Shown here: one piece after another, positions 46,746 through 56,113 of the stretch | How positions within the stretch are numbered: the stretch's first letter is position 1 | Layout: every line of letters starts with the position of its first letter | The notes under the pieces: model-generated | Told to the model about the DNA's origin: nothing | Databases searched by the model: none | What the model saw: only the letters and a program-made list of their open reading frames with translations | Translations under genes and position numbers: made by a program | Origin: Lachnospiraceae bacterium | GTDB lineage: Bacteria; Bacillota; Clostridia; Lachnospirales; Lachnospiraceae | DNA: 64,000 nt | NCBI GenBank assembly: GCA_017940415.1 | Contig: JAGAYR010000042.1 | Span: 1 to 64,000 of the forward strand | Direction of reading: 5' to 3'

Positions 46746-48353
46746 TCAGCCCTGGGTTATGACAGCTATGTCATATGCGGGAAGAGTTATTTTCCCTCCT
46801 CCAAGTTTTATCTTGTCCTTGGAAGTGGTAAGTACACCGCCAAGTACGGAATAAGACGAATAATTACTTGGAATCTCTATCACTGTTTTCTCATTCGAGA
46901 AATTGATTGCGATAAGAACAGGCTCGTATCCTTCCGCTTCTTTCAGATATAGTACGTAATTATCGGAGGATGCTATAATCCCTGTGATCCGGCCTCTTGA
47001 TATGGCCGGGAAGATCCTTCTGAGTCTTATCGCCTGTCTGTAGTAATTATATATGGACAATTCGTCCTTAACCTGCTCTTCGTAGGTTCCGTATTTCATT
47101 GCAAAAGAATCCATATCCACAGGCCCGGTACACATACCTTCCGCACCGGAATCTGTGCTCCACTGCATGGGGGCACGCTTATTCTCATCCTTACCTGAGC
47201 CCTTCATTCCAAGCTCTTCACCGTAATAAACAAAGGCGCTTCCGCTCATGAGAAGATTTAATCCGCCTGCAAACTTTACTTTGCTGTCCGCATTTTCTCC
47301 GGTGTAATAACCCGCGCTTCTTCCCATGTCATGATTGGTATAGAAAGGAGCGTTGATGTAATCCGGATTGTAATCCGCATACAGATCTTCTTCCGCCATC
47401 TGCAGCATTACGAATCTTTCGGGTGATACCGTTCCTCTTACGGCATTGGCTATGGTTCCGTCGGAATCAGCAAAGGCAAAATCAAACATACTGTCCGCAC
47501 CGCTCTCATAATACCTGCAGTAATCATTCTGGGAAGCCCAGCCTTCACATACTATATACGCATCGGGATCTATACTCTTAACATCTTCCACAAATCTTCC
47601 GAGTGCGGCAGTGCTGCCTGCCGTATCATTTGTATAATAACTTGTTACCGCATCCATTCTGAAACCGTCGCAGCCTTCATTCAGCCAGAATGCCGCAATG
47701 TCTTTGAACTCCGCACGAACTTCTTCGGAGTCCAGATTAAAGTCCGGCATTCCGCTCCAGAATCTTGCTTCATAGAACCAGTCTGTTCCCGGAACCCTGC
47801 TGTATCCACCGGATTCCTTGTCCGTGAAATTATAATAATCCAAATATCTGCACTCATTCGCATCGGGCTCTTCACCGGGAGCAAGAGACTTCAGATAATC
47901 GCAGGCTTCCTTAAACCAGGGATGCTCGTTTGATGAGTGGTTCATTACCATATCATTGTAGACATTGATGTTCCTTGAATGGCATTCCGCTATAAGTGCT
48001 TCATAATCTGCCAGAGTTCCATACTCCGGATCAATATCCATATAATCCGTCACATCATATTTATGATATGTGGGAGAAGGACATATGGGGCTCAGCCATA
48101 TGGCATCAAATCCCATGTCCTCTATGTAGTTCAGTTTCGAGATAACTCCCTGCAGATCTCCTATTCCGTCTCCGTTGCTGTCGCAGTAAGAATACACGAA
48201 GACTTCGTAGACCGTCCTGTAATTGTCATCCGATGAATAAAGGTCATGTGCGTCATTAACCTTGCTCATCTGAGGAGAGCAGGCACTTAAAATGACGGAC
48301 ATGACCGTTGCAGTTAAAGCTGTTACTATTTTGTTTGATCTTAAATTACGCAT
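46746..48353 (-). CDS. Secreted GH13 alpha-amylase-family lipoprotein
   Basis: A 535-residue protein with a lipoprotein signal (lipobox LSAC at about residues 22-25). The GH13 barrel keeps GFRMDAV (nucleophile Asp), CEGWA (acid/base Glu) and the final Asp in TNHD. A short C-terminal beta domain ends it. Length and motif fit amylases and oligo-glucosidases that act on starch-type glucans outside the cell. It starts 19 bp after the ABC ATPase gene of the metal operon without a clear terminator between, but has only a poor ribosome site. Confidence 0.87.
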   Translation of the reverse strand: MRNLRSNKIVTALTATVMSVILSACSPQMSKVNDAHDLYSSDDNYRTVYEVFVYSYCDSNGDGIGDLQGVISKLNYIEDMGFDAIWLSPICPSPTYHKYDVTDYMDIDPEYGTLADYEALIAECHSRNINVYNDMVMNHSSNEHPWFKEACDYLKSLAPGEEPDANECRYLDYYNFTDKESGGYSRVPGTDWFYEARFWSGMPDFNLDSEEVRAEFKDIAAFWLNEGCDGFRMDAVTSYYTNDTAGSTAALGRFVEDVKSIDPDAYIVCEGWASQNDYCRYYESGADSMFDFAFADSDGTIANAVRGTVSPERFVMLQMAEEDLYADYNPDYINAPFYTNHDMGRSAGYYTGENADSKVKFAGGLNLLMSGSAFVYYGEELGMKGSGKDENKRAPMQWSTDSGAEGMCTGPVDMDSFAMKYGTYEEQVKDELSIYNYYRQAIRLRRIFPAISRGRITGIIASSDNYVLYLKEAEGYEPVLIAINFSNEKTVIEIPSNYSSYSVLGGVLTTSKDKIKLGGGKITLPAYDIAVITQG

Positions 48354-48372
48354 GTGGATATTTTACCACAAA

Positions 48373-49821
48373 TCACGCCCTGCAAGTAAGTTTCTCCAGA
48401 TCTACTATCCGGTCGCATAATTTATCCGCAAGCGCCATATTGTGGGTGATGACCAGAAGTCCGAGGTTCCTTCTTTTTACCTCCTCCATGAGCACTTTCC
48501 ATATCTGCGCCTGGGTTATGGCATCCAACATGGTACTCATCTCATCGGCAATGATAAGTTCAGTCCGGGGTCCCAGCACTCTCGCCACACAGAATCTCTG
48601 CAGTTCCCCGCCGGACAGTTCGTTAGGCCACCTGTCAAACCAGAGATCTTTTTTGATATATAGTCTTTCCAAAAGGCCGTCATCCGGCATATAACCTTCC
48701 GCAAGAGAATCCGATATCTTCATTCCGGGATCAAGCGCCTTTTCGGGATGCTGATATATCATCTGTATCGGGCAATATCCTTTAAGAGGAAGTTTACCGC
48801 CTTTCCAGGTCACCTCGCCCTCATCCGGCCTTTCATATCCGGAGATTATCTTGGCAAGTGTGCTCTTACCAAGTCCCGACGGCCCCACAAGACCTACAAC
48901 CTCTCCGCGTCCGATTTTAAAATTCAGTCCGCTTAATATATTCTTTCCCTTTACATACCCGAAAGAAACATCCTTGCATTCGATCAGCACATCCTGCTTT
49001 GCCTGCCGTTCCGTTCCGAAAACCTTATGATATGCATCCGCAAATCCGTTCTGCGGAAGTGCCTCCCAAAGTGCCCTCGTATATGGATGTTTAATATGGT
49101 CTCTGCCCTTTGCAAAATCTTCACTGCTCAGGATGTCCACAATCTCACCTTCGTAAAATACCGCTATGGTATCAGCATACTTTGCGGCAAGATCTATGTC
49201 GTGGGTGATCATAAGAACTGCCCTGCCCTCTTCAGTCAGAGCTTTGAAATTGTCCATGGTCTCACGGGCCAGATCTTCACTGAGCCCCGGAGTAGGTTCA
49301 TCAGCCAGAATCACCCCCGCGTCAGATGTCACGGCCGTGGCGATCAGTATCCTTCTTGCCATTCCGCCGGAAAGCTCAAACGGATACAGATTTGCAGTTT
49401 CGGGTTTAAGACCGTATCTTTCAAAAACCTCTTCCTGCTTTTCCCTGCTTCCGCGTACTCCTCTTACCTGTTTTCCCACTTTCATCAAAGGATCCAGATA
49501 AGTAAGGGACTGCGGTATCATGATAAGATCCTTACCCAGTTTTTCCCTGCGGAGCTTTTTATCCAGCACCTCTCCGTTTAACAGAATCTCTCCGCCAACT
49601 ACCGCATTTTTCGGAAGAAGCCCCAGAGCTGCGTGGGCCAGAATACTCTTTCCGCTTCCGCTTGCTCCGACGATTGCAAGCATCTCTCCTTCATGAAGAG
49701 AGATATTCATCTTTTTTATTACATCAAGTCTGACCTGCTTAAGTCCGCGGCGGTACATGTTAAAGCTTACGGACAGGTCTTTTACTTCAAGAACTGTTTT
49801 TTTCTTTTCATTCATTTCCAT
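48373..49821 (-). CDS. Fused double ABC ATPase of a Nik/Opp-type importer
   Basis: A 482-residue protein with two complete ATPase halves. The first has Walker A GASGSGKS, signature LSGGMARR and Walker B VILADEPT; the second has GPSGLGKST, LSGGELQRF and LIIADEMST. It thus replaces the separate DppD and DppF subunits. At about 240 residues per half it is compact and lacks the C-terminal oligopeptide-type extension, which is also small or missing in metal-chelate importers. A start at 49815 (third codon) is possible. It is the last gene of the transporter, after both permeases. Confidence 0.9.
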   Translation of the reverse strand: MEMNEKKKTVLEVKDLSVSFNMYRRGLKQVRLDVIKKMNISLHEGEMLAIVGASGSGKSILAHAALGLLPKNAVVGGEILLNGEVLDKKLRREKLGKDLIMIPQSLTYLDPLMKVGKQVRGVRGSREKQEEVFERYGLKPETANLYPFELSGGMARRILIATAVTSDAGVILADEPTPGLSEDLARETMDNFKALTEEGRAVLMITHDIDLAAKYADTIAVFYEGEIVDILSSEDFAKGRDHIKHPYTRALWEALPQNGFADAYHKVFGTERQAKQDVLIECKDVSFGYVKGKNILSGLNFKIGRGEVVGLVGPSGLGKSTLAKIISGYERPDEGEVTWKGGKLPLKGYCPIQMIYQHPEKALDPGMKISDSLAEGYMPDDGLLERLYIKKDLWFDRWPNELSGGELQRFCVARVLGPRTELIIADEMSTMLDAITQAQIWKVLMEEVKRRNLGLLVITHNMALADKLCDRIVDLEKLTCRA

Positions 49822-49842
49822 AACCTTAAATCCGTCACCTCT

Positions 49843-50664
49843 TTACATCTGGGCATTCACGGGATCAAGAAGCAGACGCAAGTTTTTACCCAATGCTTCA
49901 AAAAGCACAACGATAAAAAGAAGACACACCCCCGGAAACACCGCAAGCCACCACATACCGGTAGTCAGATACTGCATGGATTCCGACAAAATAATACCGA
50001 CTGCAGGCTGCTCCGCGGGAAGTCCGAATCCAAGGAATGTTATGGATGCTTCATGCATGATGGCATGAGGGAACATAAGCACAAGTCCCACCACAAACTG
50101 CGGAAATACATTGGGGATGATGTGATGTATTGCAACCCATCTTACACTGTGCCCGAATCTGTATGATGCGTGAACAAAATGAGATTCCTTGAGAGATAAG
50201 ATCTCCGCCTGAACGATACGCCCCAGACTGCACCAATGTGTCAGGATAACTCCAATAGCTACACCCCTTGCACCTTTCCCCAGAAGTATGGATATAAGTA
50301 TCAGCAGGATCAGATGAGGTATTCCCATGAACAGATCCACCATCCAGTTAAACAGTGCCATGGCTTTTCCACCGATCATTCCGGCAAAAGTTCCCAGAAA
50401 CAATCCGATAACCGACGAAAAGATCGATGCTAGGAGTCCGATATAGATACTTACCGAAAGACCTTTGACGGTTCTGCAAAACATATCGCGTCCCATCCAG
50501 TCGGTTCCGAAAAAATGCGAAACGGAGGGTCCCAGATTTTTATCCGCAAATTTCGGTGCATAGCTTTCGGGATCCATCACGCTTCCGGCTATGGTGATAA
50601 GTGCGATCAAAAAGACGGTTACGCATATGATGATAAAAGTCCTTGTTCTTCGGTTTCCTTTCAT
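49843..50664 (-). CDS. Nik/Dpp-type ABC permease, C subunit
   Basis: A 273-residue inner-membrane permease with about six helices and the family EAA-type loop EILSLKESHFVHASYRFG. An early HFFGTDWMGRDMF matches the conserved FGTDxxGRD of DppC/NikC/OppC. It overlaps the preceding permease by four bases (ATGA) and is followed 21 bp later by the ATPase gene. Confidence 0.92.
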   Translation of the reverse strand: MKGNRRTRTFIIICVTVFLIALITIAGSVMDPESYAPKFADKNLGPSVSHFFGTDWMGRDMFCRTVKGLSVSIYIGLLASIFSSVIGLFLGTFAGMIGGKAMALFNWMVDLFMGIPHLILLILISILLGKGARGVAIGVILTHWCSLGRIVQAEILSLKESHFVHASYRFGHSVRWVAIHHIIPNVFPQFVVGLVLMFPHAIMHEASITFLGFGLPAEQPAVGIILSESMQYLTTGMWWLAVFPGVCLLFIVVLFEALGKNLRLLLDPVNAQM

Positions 50665-51632
50665 CTGACCGCCCCCTCTCTGATACGGGGATCCGCCACC
50701 GTATACAATATATTTGCGATGAGATTTCCTCCGAATACGAAAAGGGATGAAAACAGTGCAATACCAAGAAACAGCGGTATATCACCTTTAAGCGCGGACT
50801 GAACCGTTGCATTACCCAAACCCGGATATGTAAATACCGTCTCAGCCAAAACAGAACCTCCGAACAGTTCGCTTATGGCTCCGAACTGAAGAGTGATAAA
50901 GGGCAGCATGATATTTCTGAGACCGTGCCTGATCACAAAAGTCCACTTTCCCTCTCCTCGGGAAGTTGCAAAAAGAGCATAGTCACTGTCCAGTGCCTGT
51001 CTCATTTTTTCTGCTGTCTGTAGTGTGATTTTGGATACACCGGTAAGTCCCAGAGTAAGTGCGGGAAGTATCATATGATGTATCCGCTGCGCAAGCGTTG
51101 CCTCATCAAAAGGGACACCTACAGGAGATGCAAGCCCCATGGGAAGAAGTCTGAACTTAACAGAAAACAGGAGAAGCAAAAGCATTCCCACCCAGAATGC
51201 GGGTGAAGATTCAAGTGCAAGACAATATGTTCTGATCACCTTATCTGCAAAAGTGTCCCTGTAAACGGCCATGACAATCCCGAGAAGAAGCCCCATCACT
51301 CCGCTTATGATCCAGGAGGCGGTCATAAGAGCGAGTGATAATCTGAACCTCTCTCCGATAACCTGCGTAACAGGTTTTCTGTAGATCATGGACGTTCCCA
51401 TATCGCCGCGCAGGAAATTGGTGATCCATTTAAAATATCTGGTAACGGGGGGCTCATTAAGTCCCCAGTATTCTTCGATCCTTTCTCTTTGATCGTTCGT
51501 CACACCGGCTTCACCGACATAGCTTTCTACGGCATCTATCGGTGAAACCTCAACCATTGCGAATGTAACGATGCTGACTGTGATAAGAAGAAGGATCGCT
51601 TTTAAAATACTAGCGATTATTTTCTTATACAT
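50661..51632 (-). CDS. Nik/Dpp-type ABC permease, B subunit
   Basis: A 323-residue permease with a first helix near residues 10-30, the family GLNEPPVTRY..W motif before the second, and the DYALFATSRGEGKWTFVIRHGLRN loop that contacts the ATPase. It starts 6 bp after the binding-protein gene. NikB-type and peptide-type members cannot be told apart by eye. Confidence 0.92.
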   Translation of the reverse strand: MYKKIIASILKAILLLITVSIVTFAMVEVSPIDAVESYVGEAGVTNDQRERIEEYWGLNEPPVTRYFKWITNFLRGDMGTSMIYRKPVTQVIGERFRLSLALMTASWIISGVMGLLLGIVMAVYRDTFADKVIRTYCLALESSPAFWVGMLLLLLFSVKFRLLPMGLASPVGVPFDEATLAQRIHHMILPALTLGLTGVSKITLQTAEKMRQALDSDYALFATSRGEGKWTFVIRHGLRNIMLPFITLQFGAISELFGGSVLAETVFTYPGLGNATVQSALKGDIPLFLGIALFSSLFVFGGNLIANILYTVADPRIREGAVR

Positions 51633-51638
51633 AGGATC

Positions 51639-53306
51639 TTATTCCCACTTCCAGTCACAGATGTTACTGAGTACTACTTGTCCGTTTGCGCAGTGAGGCT
51701 GAACGGGCTGCTCACCGATGTTAAGTCCGTCACGTACAAAGTAGCAGTGATCCGCACGTACATACCACGCTGCGGGAACATCACCTATAAGACTTGCGCC
51801 GGATTCACCATCCCACTGTGCAAGCTTGTAGTATTTATAGACATCCTCCATGTTATCCGAAGCCATGGCAAGTGACATGTACTCATCCACAGAAGGATTT
51901 GAATAGAAACTTGAATTACTCCAGCCCGCACCTCTTGTGGCGGTTGAATTCATAAGATAAAACTCATTGGGTGTATAGTCCCCTCTTCCGAACATGTAAG
52001 GGGTAGAGAACATTCTGGGTGAGATATCGGAATTTGCGGCGCCTTCGGGAAGGATTGAAATTCCGAGAGCCTTTGCCTGTTCCGCAAGTGCCATAGCCAT
52101 AGACTGACGGTTTGCGTTATTGGAAGTATATAGAAGCGTAAACTCCGCTTTTACTCCGTTCTTCTCACGGATTCCGTCACCGTCTTCATCGATCCATCCG
52201 CCCTCTTCAAGCATATCTATTGCAACATCAAGTCCGGAATTGGAATCATCAAGCGCAGTCTCCTCATTGAACCAGGGCATAGTATCACACATGGAATAAG
52301 ACGCGATACCGTATCCGTTGAACACATCCCTGATAAGAGCTTCACGATCTATTCCCACAGCAAGAGCACGGCGGATAACCACATCACCGGTTACATTGTT
52401 TCCGATGGGGCGTCCGTCTTCGGATGTCTTTCCTTCATCATATGTAGTGGGGAAAATAATACCGTAATTATCTATGGATTCGATGGGAACCATACTGTAT
52501 CCGTCGATGGTCTGAGTAGCAAGATTCTGATTTGTATAGATGATATCTACATCACCACGCTGAGCAGCCATAAACGAAGCATCATCATCCATAAAGAGGA
52601 GAATGATCTTCTTGATCTGAGGCTCCTTGCCATAGTAGTATTCGTTGTACTCCCAGACGCACTGCTGGCCTTTCTCCCATTCGGTCATCTTAAAAGGGCC
52701 TGAACCTATGGGGTTCTCACCATAGTTATCATCGTAGTATTTTTCGGGAACGATACCGACCTTATAGGTCATATAGAGAAATGTATAATCAGGCTCGGAG
52801 AGATGGAAAACGACAGTAGTGTCATCAATAGTCTCCGCATCTTTGATATTGCTGAGATCAAGACTGGTTCCTCCATCACGGACAGCCTCATAAGTAAATT
52901 CAACATCGCTGGCAAGAACCTTTTCTCCGTTGCTGTAATAAGCATCGTCACGTATCACAAAAGTCCAGTCAAGTCCGTCTTCGCTTACATGATAATCCGT
53001 TGTCAGATCGTTAGTGATCTCGCCGCCGTAAGCTTTGGTAAGAGTGCTCTGAAGAATGGGATCGAATCTCTGACCGTATCCGGTTATGGGATTCCAGCCT
53101 GAGCTTGATTCGGAATTAACGGCTACAACCACAGTATCCTTAACCGCACCGGATTCTGCAGGGGCAGCTCCTTCTCCGAAAACCACAACATCACTTACGC
53201 TTCCGTCTGCGCCTGCTCCCGCATTCGAAGCAGTATTTCCGCAACCTGAAAGCGCACTTAAACAAAGCGCCATCACTGCCGCCATGATCTTCTTATTCAA
53301 TTTCAT
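51639..53306 (-). CDS. Family 5 extracellular solute-binding lipoprotein (Nik/Opp-type)
   Basis: A 555-residue lipoprotein (lipobox LSGC at about residue 20) of the SBP_bac_5 family, with the typical DWTFVIRDDAYYSNGEKVLASDVEFTYEA region and PIGSGPFKMTEW. The start is the ATG at 53304-53306 (MKLNKKIMAAVM), preceded by ACGGAGATAG; it lies 11 bp after the COG0523 gene stop. The family binds peptides, nickel or metallophore complexes. Its place after ZnuA, L33 and COG0523 genes suggests a metal or metal-chelate ligand; this is inference. Confidence 0.88.
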   Translation of the reverse strand: MKLNKKIMAAVMALCLSALSGCGNTASNAGAGADGSVSDVVVFGEGAAPAESGAVKDTVVVAVNSESSSGWNPITGYGQRFDPILQSTLTKAYGGEITNDLTTDYHVSEDGLDWTFVIRDDAYYSNGEKVLASDVEFTYEAVRDGGTSLDLSNIKDAETIDDTTVVFHLSEPDYTFLYMTYKVGIVPEKYYDDNYGENPIGSGPFKMTEWEKGQQCVWEYNEYYYGKEPQIKKIILLFMDDDASFMAAQRGDVDIIYTNQNLATQTIDGYSMVPIESIDNYGIIFPTTYDEGKTSEDGRPIGNNVTGDVVIRRALAVGIDREALIRDVFNGYGIASYSMCDTMPWFNEETALDDSNSGLDVAIDMLEEGGWIDEDGDGIREKNGVKAEFTLLYTSNNANRQSMAMALAEQAKALGISILPEGAANSDISPRMFSTPYMFGRGDYTPNEFYLMNSTATRGAGWSNSSFYSNPSVDEYMSLAMASDNMEDVYKYYKLAQWDGESGASLIGDVPAAWYVRADHCYFVRDGLNIGEQPVQPHCANGQVVLSNICDWKWE

Positions 53307-53317
53307 TTCTATCTCCG

Positions 53318-54433
53318 TTACGCGCCTAAGCACGCATTAAGTGTTTTTATTATATGTTCTTTGTCGTGACCTTTTCCGATGAAAACGATCTGGTTCATTC
53401 TGTCTCCGTACTTTTCATCCCACTCTTCCAAAACCTCGGGATAATACTCAAAGACTTCCTGTTTATCCTTTTCCTCGAAAGCGTCAACCCAGTTTGAGAA
53501 TTCCGAAACGGAAGCGTTTCTTCCTGCCTGCTCGAAGAGTTGAACGTGCACGGAATCATCGGAAAACCATACGTAACCCTTGGCACGGATAAGTTCACCG
53601 GGATAATCCTTCTCCAGAAACCCCATGAACCTTTCCCTGTCAAAAGGTCTTCTCTCCTCATATACAAATGAAGAGATACCGTATTCTTCCTCACATTCTT
53701 CACCGTCTTCTTTTCTCTTAAGAGCTTTCTGGATGGTAGAAGAATTCATTGCTTTATCGTAATCGAATTTCTCACCGTTGAAGATGGCATCCTGACTCAC
53801 CCGGCCCTTGATACATCTGATGATATCTGCCTCAGGCTGAAAATGTCTGATGGTTTTCTCCACTTCATCGAGCTGCGCATCTTCCAGAAGATCGCACTTG
53901 TTCAGAAGTATTGTGTTACAGAATTCAATCTGATCAAGGACAAGGTTGATGATATCGGGATCCTCATCATCCTGTTCGCCGGCTTCCTTTATCTCTTCAA
54001 GGAACTCACGGTTAATGCGGTCCGCATCCACCACCGTAACTATTTTGGAGAGATAAAAGTCTGCCTTTTTATTCATTTCCTCATAAGAAAGAAATGCTTC
54101 AGCTATCGATCCGGGGTCACTGATACCGGAAGCCTCTACAAAGATAGCTTCGATACCTTTCGCACGGGAGATCTTTTCAACCTCCTGCATAAACTCATCG
54201 CGAAGCGTACAGCAGATACAGCCGTTTGTCATCTCAATGACTCCGGTATCCGCTGACATTATTTTTCCCTTTTTCACAAGCTGCGCATCGATATTGATGC
54301 TGCCCATATCATTGACGATAAGGGCTATCTTTCTTTGCTCCTGACGGAGCATCTCATTTAAAAACGTAGTCTTACCCGATCCGAGATAACCCGTAATGAG
54401 AAGCACGGGTATCTTTTTCTTACCAAGTGCCAT
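53318..54433 (-). CDS. COG0523 (CobW/ZigA-type) G3E GTPase, putative zinc chaperone
   Basis: A 371-residue GTPase of the G3E family that delivers metal to client proteins. Walker A GYLGSGKTT is at about residues 14-22, the metal-binding GCICC motif with CTLRDEF near 70, the SGISDPG switch, and NKCD for guanine recognition; a CobW_C domain covers about 255-365. The start is the ATG at 54431-54433, since GAGGAGGAGT lies just before it. It comes 8 bp after a cysteine-deficient L33 gene and downstream of a ZnuA-type gene, a context typical of zinc starvation. Confidence 0.92.
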   Translation of the reverse strand: MALGKKKIPVLLITGYLGSGKTTFLNEMLRQEQRKIALIVNDMGSINIDAQLVKKGKIMSADTGVIEMTNGCICCTLRDEFMQEVEKISRAKGIEAIFVEASGISDPGSIAEAFLSYEEMNKKADFYLSKIVTVVDADRINREFLEEIKEAGEQDDEDPDIINLVLDQIEFCNTILLNKCDLLEDAQLDEVEKTIRHFQPEADIIRCIKGRVSQDAIFNGEKFDYDKAMNSSTIQKALKRKEDGEECEEEYGISSFVYEERRPFDRERFMGFLEKDYPGELIRAKGYVWFSDDSVHVQLFEQAGRNASVSEFSNWVDAFEEKDKQEVFEYYPEVLEEWDEKYGDRMNQIVFIGKGHDKEHIIKTLNACLGA

Positions 54434-54441
54434 ACTCCTCC

Positions 54442-54603
54442 TCACTTAACTTCCTTGTGAAGGGTATGTCTTCTGAGTCTCGGGCAGTACTTTTTTATCT
54501 CAAGTCTCTCAGGGTGCGTCTTTTTATTCTTGGTGACGGTGTAATTTCTGTCACCGCACTCAGTGCACGCAAGAGTGACCGTAACTCTCTGACCTGTAGC
54601 CAT
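54442..54603 (-). CDS. rpmG: 50S ribosomal protein L33, zinc-ribbon-deficient form
   Basis: A 53-residue second L33 starting [16 protein letters not shown]. It has the first cysteine pair (Cys13 and Cys16) but the second is CPRL in place of CxxC, so a four-cysteine zinc site cannot form. Such C-minus L33 proteins replace the zinc form when zinc is short in several Firmicutes. It lies 20 bp after the ZnuA gene stop and 8 bp before the COG0523 gene, so it is in their transcript. The ribosome site is weak (GAGGTAAATATGG-like). Confidence 0.92.
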   Translation of the reverse strand: MATGQRVTVTLACTECGDRNYTVTKNKKTHPERLEIKKYCPRLRRHTLHKEVK

Positions 54604-54623
54604 ATTTACCTCACAATAATCCG

Positions 54624-55667
54624 TCAGTTAAGAGCCTGCTTAAGAACCTCCAGGTTTGAAGTCATTACGGAAAGGTATGTGACTCCGTTCTTAACATCTG
54701 CGGATGTGGTTGCCTGCATTGAATCAAGTGCATAGATTTCCTGGTTCTTGTCCGCGGTATTATCACGGATGGTCTGCGCGATCTTGCCGTCACTGTTTTC
54801 GATGGTAAGGATTGCACCGAGTCCCAGCTCGTCTATCTTGTTTGCCAGGAAAACAACGGTCTCAAAGCTTGCTTCGGTCTCTGCAGAGCAGCCTACGAAT
54901 GCAGCATAATAATCTAAGTTGTAATCATCTGTAAGATATCTGAAAGGGAATCTGTCACCGAATAAAACGGTATCGAATGCAGCACCTGCGACAGCTTCTT
55001 TATACTGCTCATCAAGAGCGGAAAGCTGTGCTTTGTATGCATCGTTGTTAGCCTGATATACTGAAGCGTTATCGGGATCTGCCTTTGCGAGGCCGTCAGT
55101 TATCGCATCGCAAAGAACGGAAGCGTTTCTGAGGGAAAGCCATACATGCTCGTCGTACTCTACTTCCTCTTCTTCATGATCATGGTCATGATCTTCATCC
55201 TCGTCATGATCCCCGTCTTCATCGTGATGATCATGATCGTGCTCATCCTCTTCCTGCATACCCTCAACAACTTCTTCCTCTTTTACGTCGTCTCCGAGAA
55301 CCTCAAGAAGATTGATAACTATCATATCGGGATTAACAGACTCTTTAAGAGCATCATCTACCCAGCCGTCGGATTCACCGCCCACATATATAAAGATGTC
55401 GCAATCGGATATCTTGAGAATGTCGGAAGCAACAGGCTGGTAACTGTGGAGATCAACTCCGTTATCAAGGAGCATGGTAACTTCGGCATCCCCTGCTTTA
55501 TCTCCCAGGATCTGCATAACCCAGTCATACTCGGGGAAGATGGTGGTAACAATTGAAAGCTTATCGGAGCCCGAAGAAGGTGCGGAACCCGATCCCTGTC
55601 CCGCGCAGGCAGTAAGCATAACAGCGGCGCAAAGTACAGCCGCAATCTTTGTAAGCATTTTTTTCAT
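54624..55667 (-). CDS. znuA: ZnuA-type zinc-binding lipoprotein with His/Asp-rich loop
   Basis: A 347-residue cluster A-1 substrate-binding protein. The lipobox LTAC is at about residues 18-21, the metal-ligand motifs DLHSYQP (His) and DEHVWLS (His) are intact, and the loop between them (about residues 145-172) is a string of His, Asp and Glu. The third site reads [10 protein letters not shown], where many ZnuA have a His. Such loops occur in zinc, not manganese, binding proteins. No ZnuB or ZnuC gene is in the window, so it must use an unlinked permease or the adjacent Nik-type one. AGGAGGAATTTAAATT-like ribosome site before the ATG. Confidence 0.9.
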   Translation of the reverse strand: MKKMLTKIAAVLCAAVMLTACAGQGSGSAPSSGSDKLSIVTTIFPEYDWVMQILGDKAGDAEVTMLLDNGVDLHSYQPVASDILKISDCDIFIYVGGESDGWVDDALKESVNPDMIVINLLEVLGDDVKEEEVVEGMQEEDEHDHDHHDEDGDHDEDEDHDHDHEEEEVEYDEHVWLSLRNASVLCDAITDGLAKADPDNASVYQANNDAYKAQLSALDEQYKEAVAGAAFDTVLFGDRFPFRYLTDDYNLDYYAAFVGCSAETEASFETVVFLANKIDELGLGAILTIENSDGKIAQTIRDNTADKNQEIYALDSMQATTSADVKNGVTYLSVMTSNLEVLKQALN

Positions 55668-55719
55668 AATTTAAATTCCTCCATGGACACAAAACATTTA
55701 TAGTCTGACCCGGGCGGGA

Positions 55720-56031
55720 TCAATTATTCATCCGGATCTTTTCTTCAACAATTGAAAGCCCCGTGACACCGGTCATTCCAGTCTTCACGGATATGGCCAT
55801 AATTATATAAACTAACGAAGCCATGCACACAAAGGGCAGCACGCTTCCTATGCGGTTCAGAACTGCCTCACAAACCTCAAGGGTGGCACATACGGGACAA
55901 TCCTCTTCATGACATTCATGAGTGCTCTCAGCCGCAATATAATAAGCGGACATAAGAGTAAGGATCAGCAACAGTGCACTGACAGGGAGGGAAACAAGCG
56001 CTGTGAACTTATTTATTTTTTTATCAGTCAC
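55720..56031 (-). CDS. Small Cys/His-rich membrane protein of the zinc operon
   Basis: A 103-residue protein with two helices (about residues 11-34 and 68-90). Between them is a loop with HECHEEDCPVC, a likely metal site facing outside the cell. The start is GTG at 56029-56031, since CCGAGGAGG lies 8 bp before it. It is the first gene of the operon and is followed 52 bp later by znuA. The protein is not a recognised family; a zinc-sensing or zinc-passing role is only inferred. Confidence 0.7.
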   Translation of the reverse strand: MTDKKINKFTALVSLPVSALLLILTLMSAYYIAAESTHECHEEDCPVCATLEVCEAVLNRIGSVLPFVCMASLVYIIMAISVKTGMTGVTGLSIVEEKIRMNN

Positions 56032-56063
56032 TGTTACTGCCTCCTCGGTTAGTGATACAAAAC

Positions 56064-56078
56064 TGAAAACCATTCCCA
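56064..56078 (-). promoter_or_regulatory. Second Fur/Zur-like operator, downstream of the -10 box
   Basis: TGGGAATGGTTTTCA on the minus strand matches the upstream palindrome at 12 of 15 positions. It starts right after the -10 box, over the expected transcription start, where a bound repressor would block initiation. Confidence 0.45.
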
Positions 56079-56107
56079 ATTTTAACCGTGAGGTCCCGTT
56101 CTGTCAA
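56079..56107 (-). promoter_or_regulatory. Promoter of the zinc operon
   Basis: A perfect TTGACA (56102-56107) and TAAAAT (56079-56084) are exactly 17 bp apart on the minus strand, 48 bp before the GTG start of the first gene. Confidence 0.8.
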
Positions 56108-56113
56108 TAGAAA

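Noticed and set aside
53307-53333. An upstream start for the SBP gene that would overlap the COG0523 gene
   Set aside because: ACGGAGATAG serves the ATG at 53306 and gives a proper lipoprotein signal; the longer form would put charged residues ahead of it.
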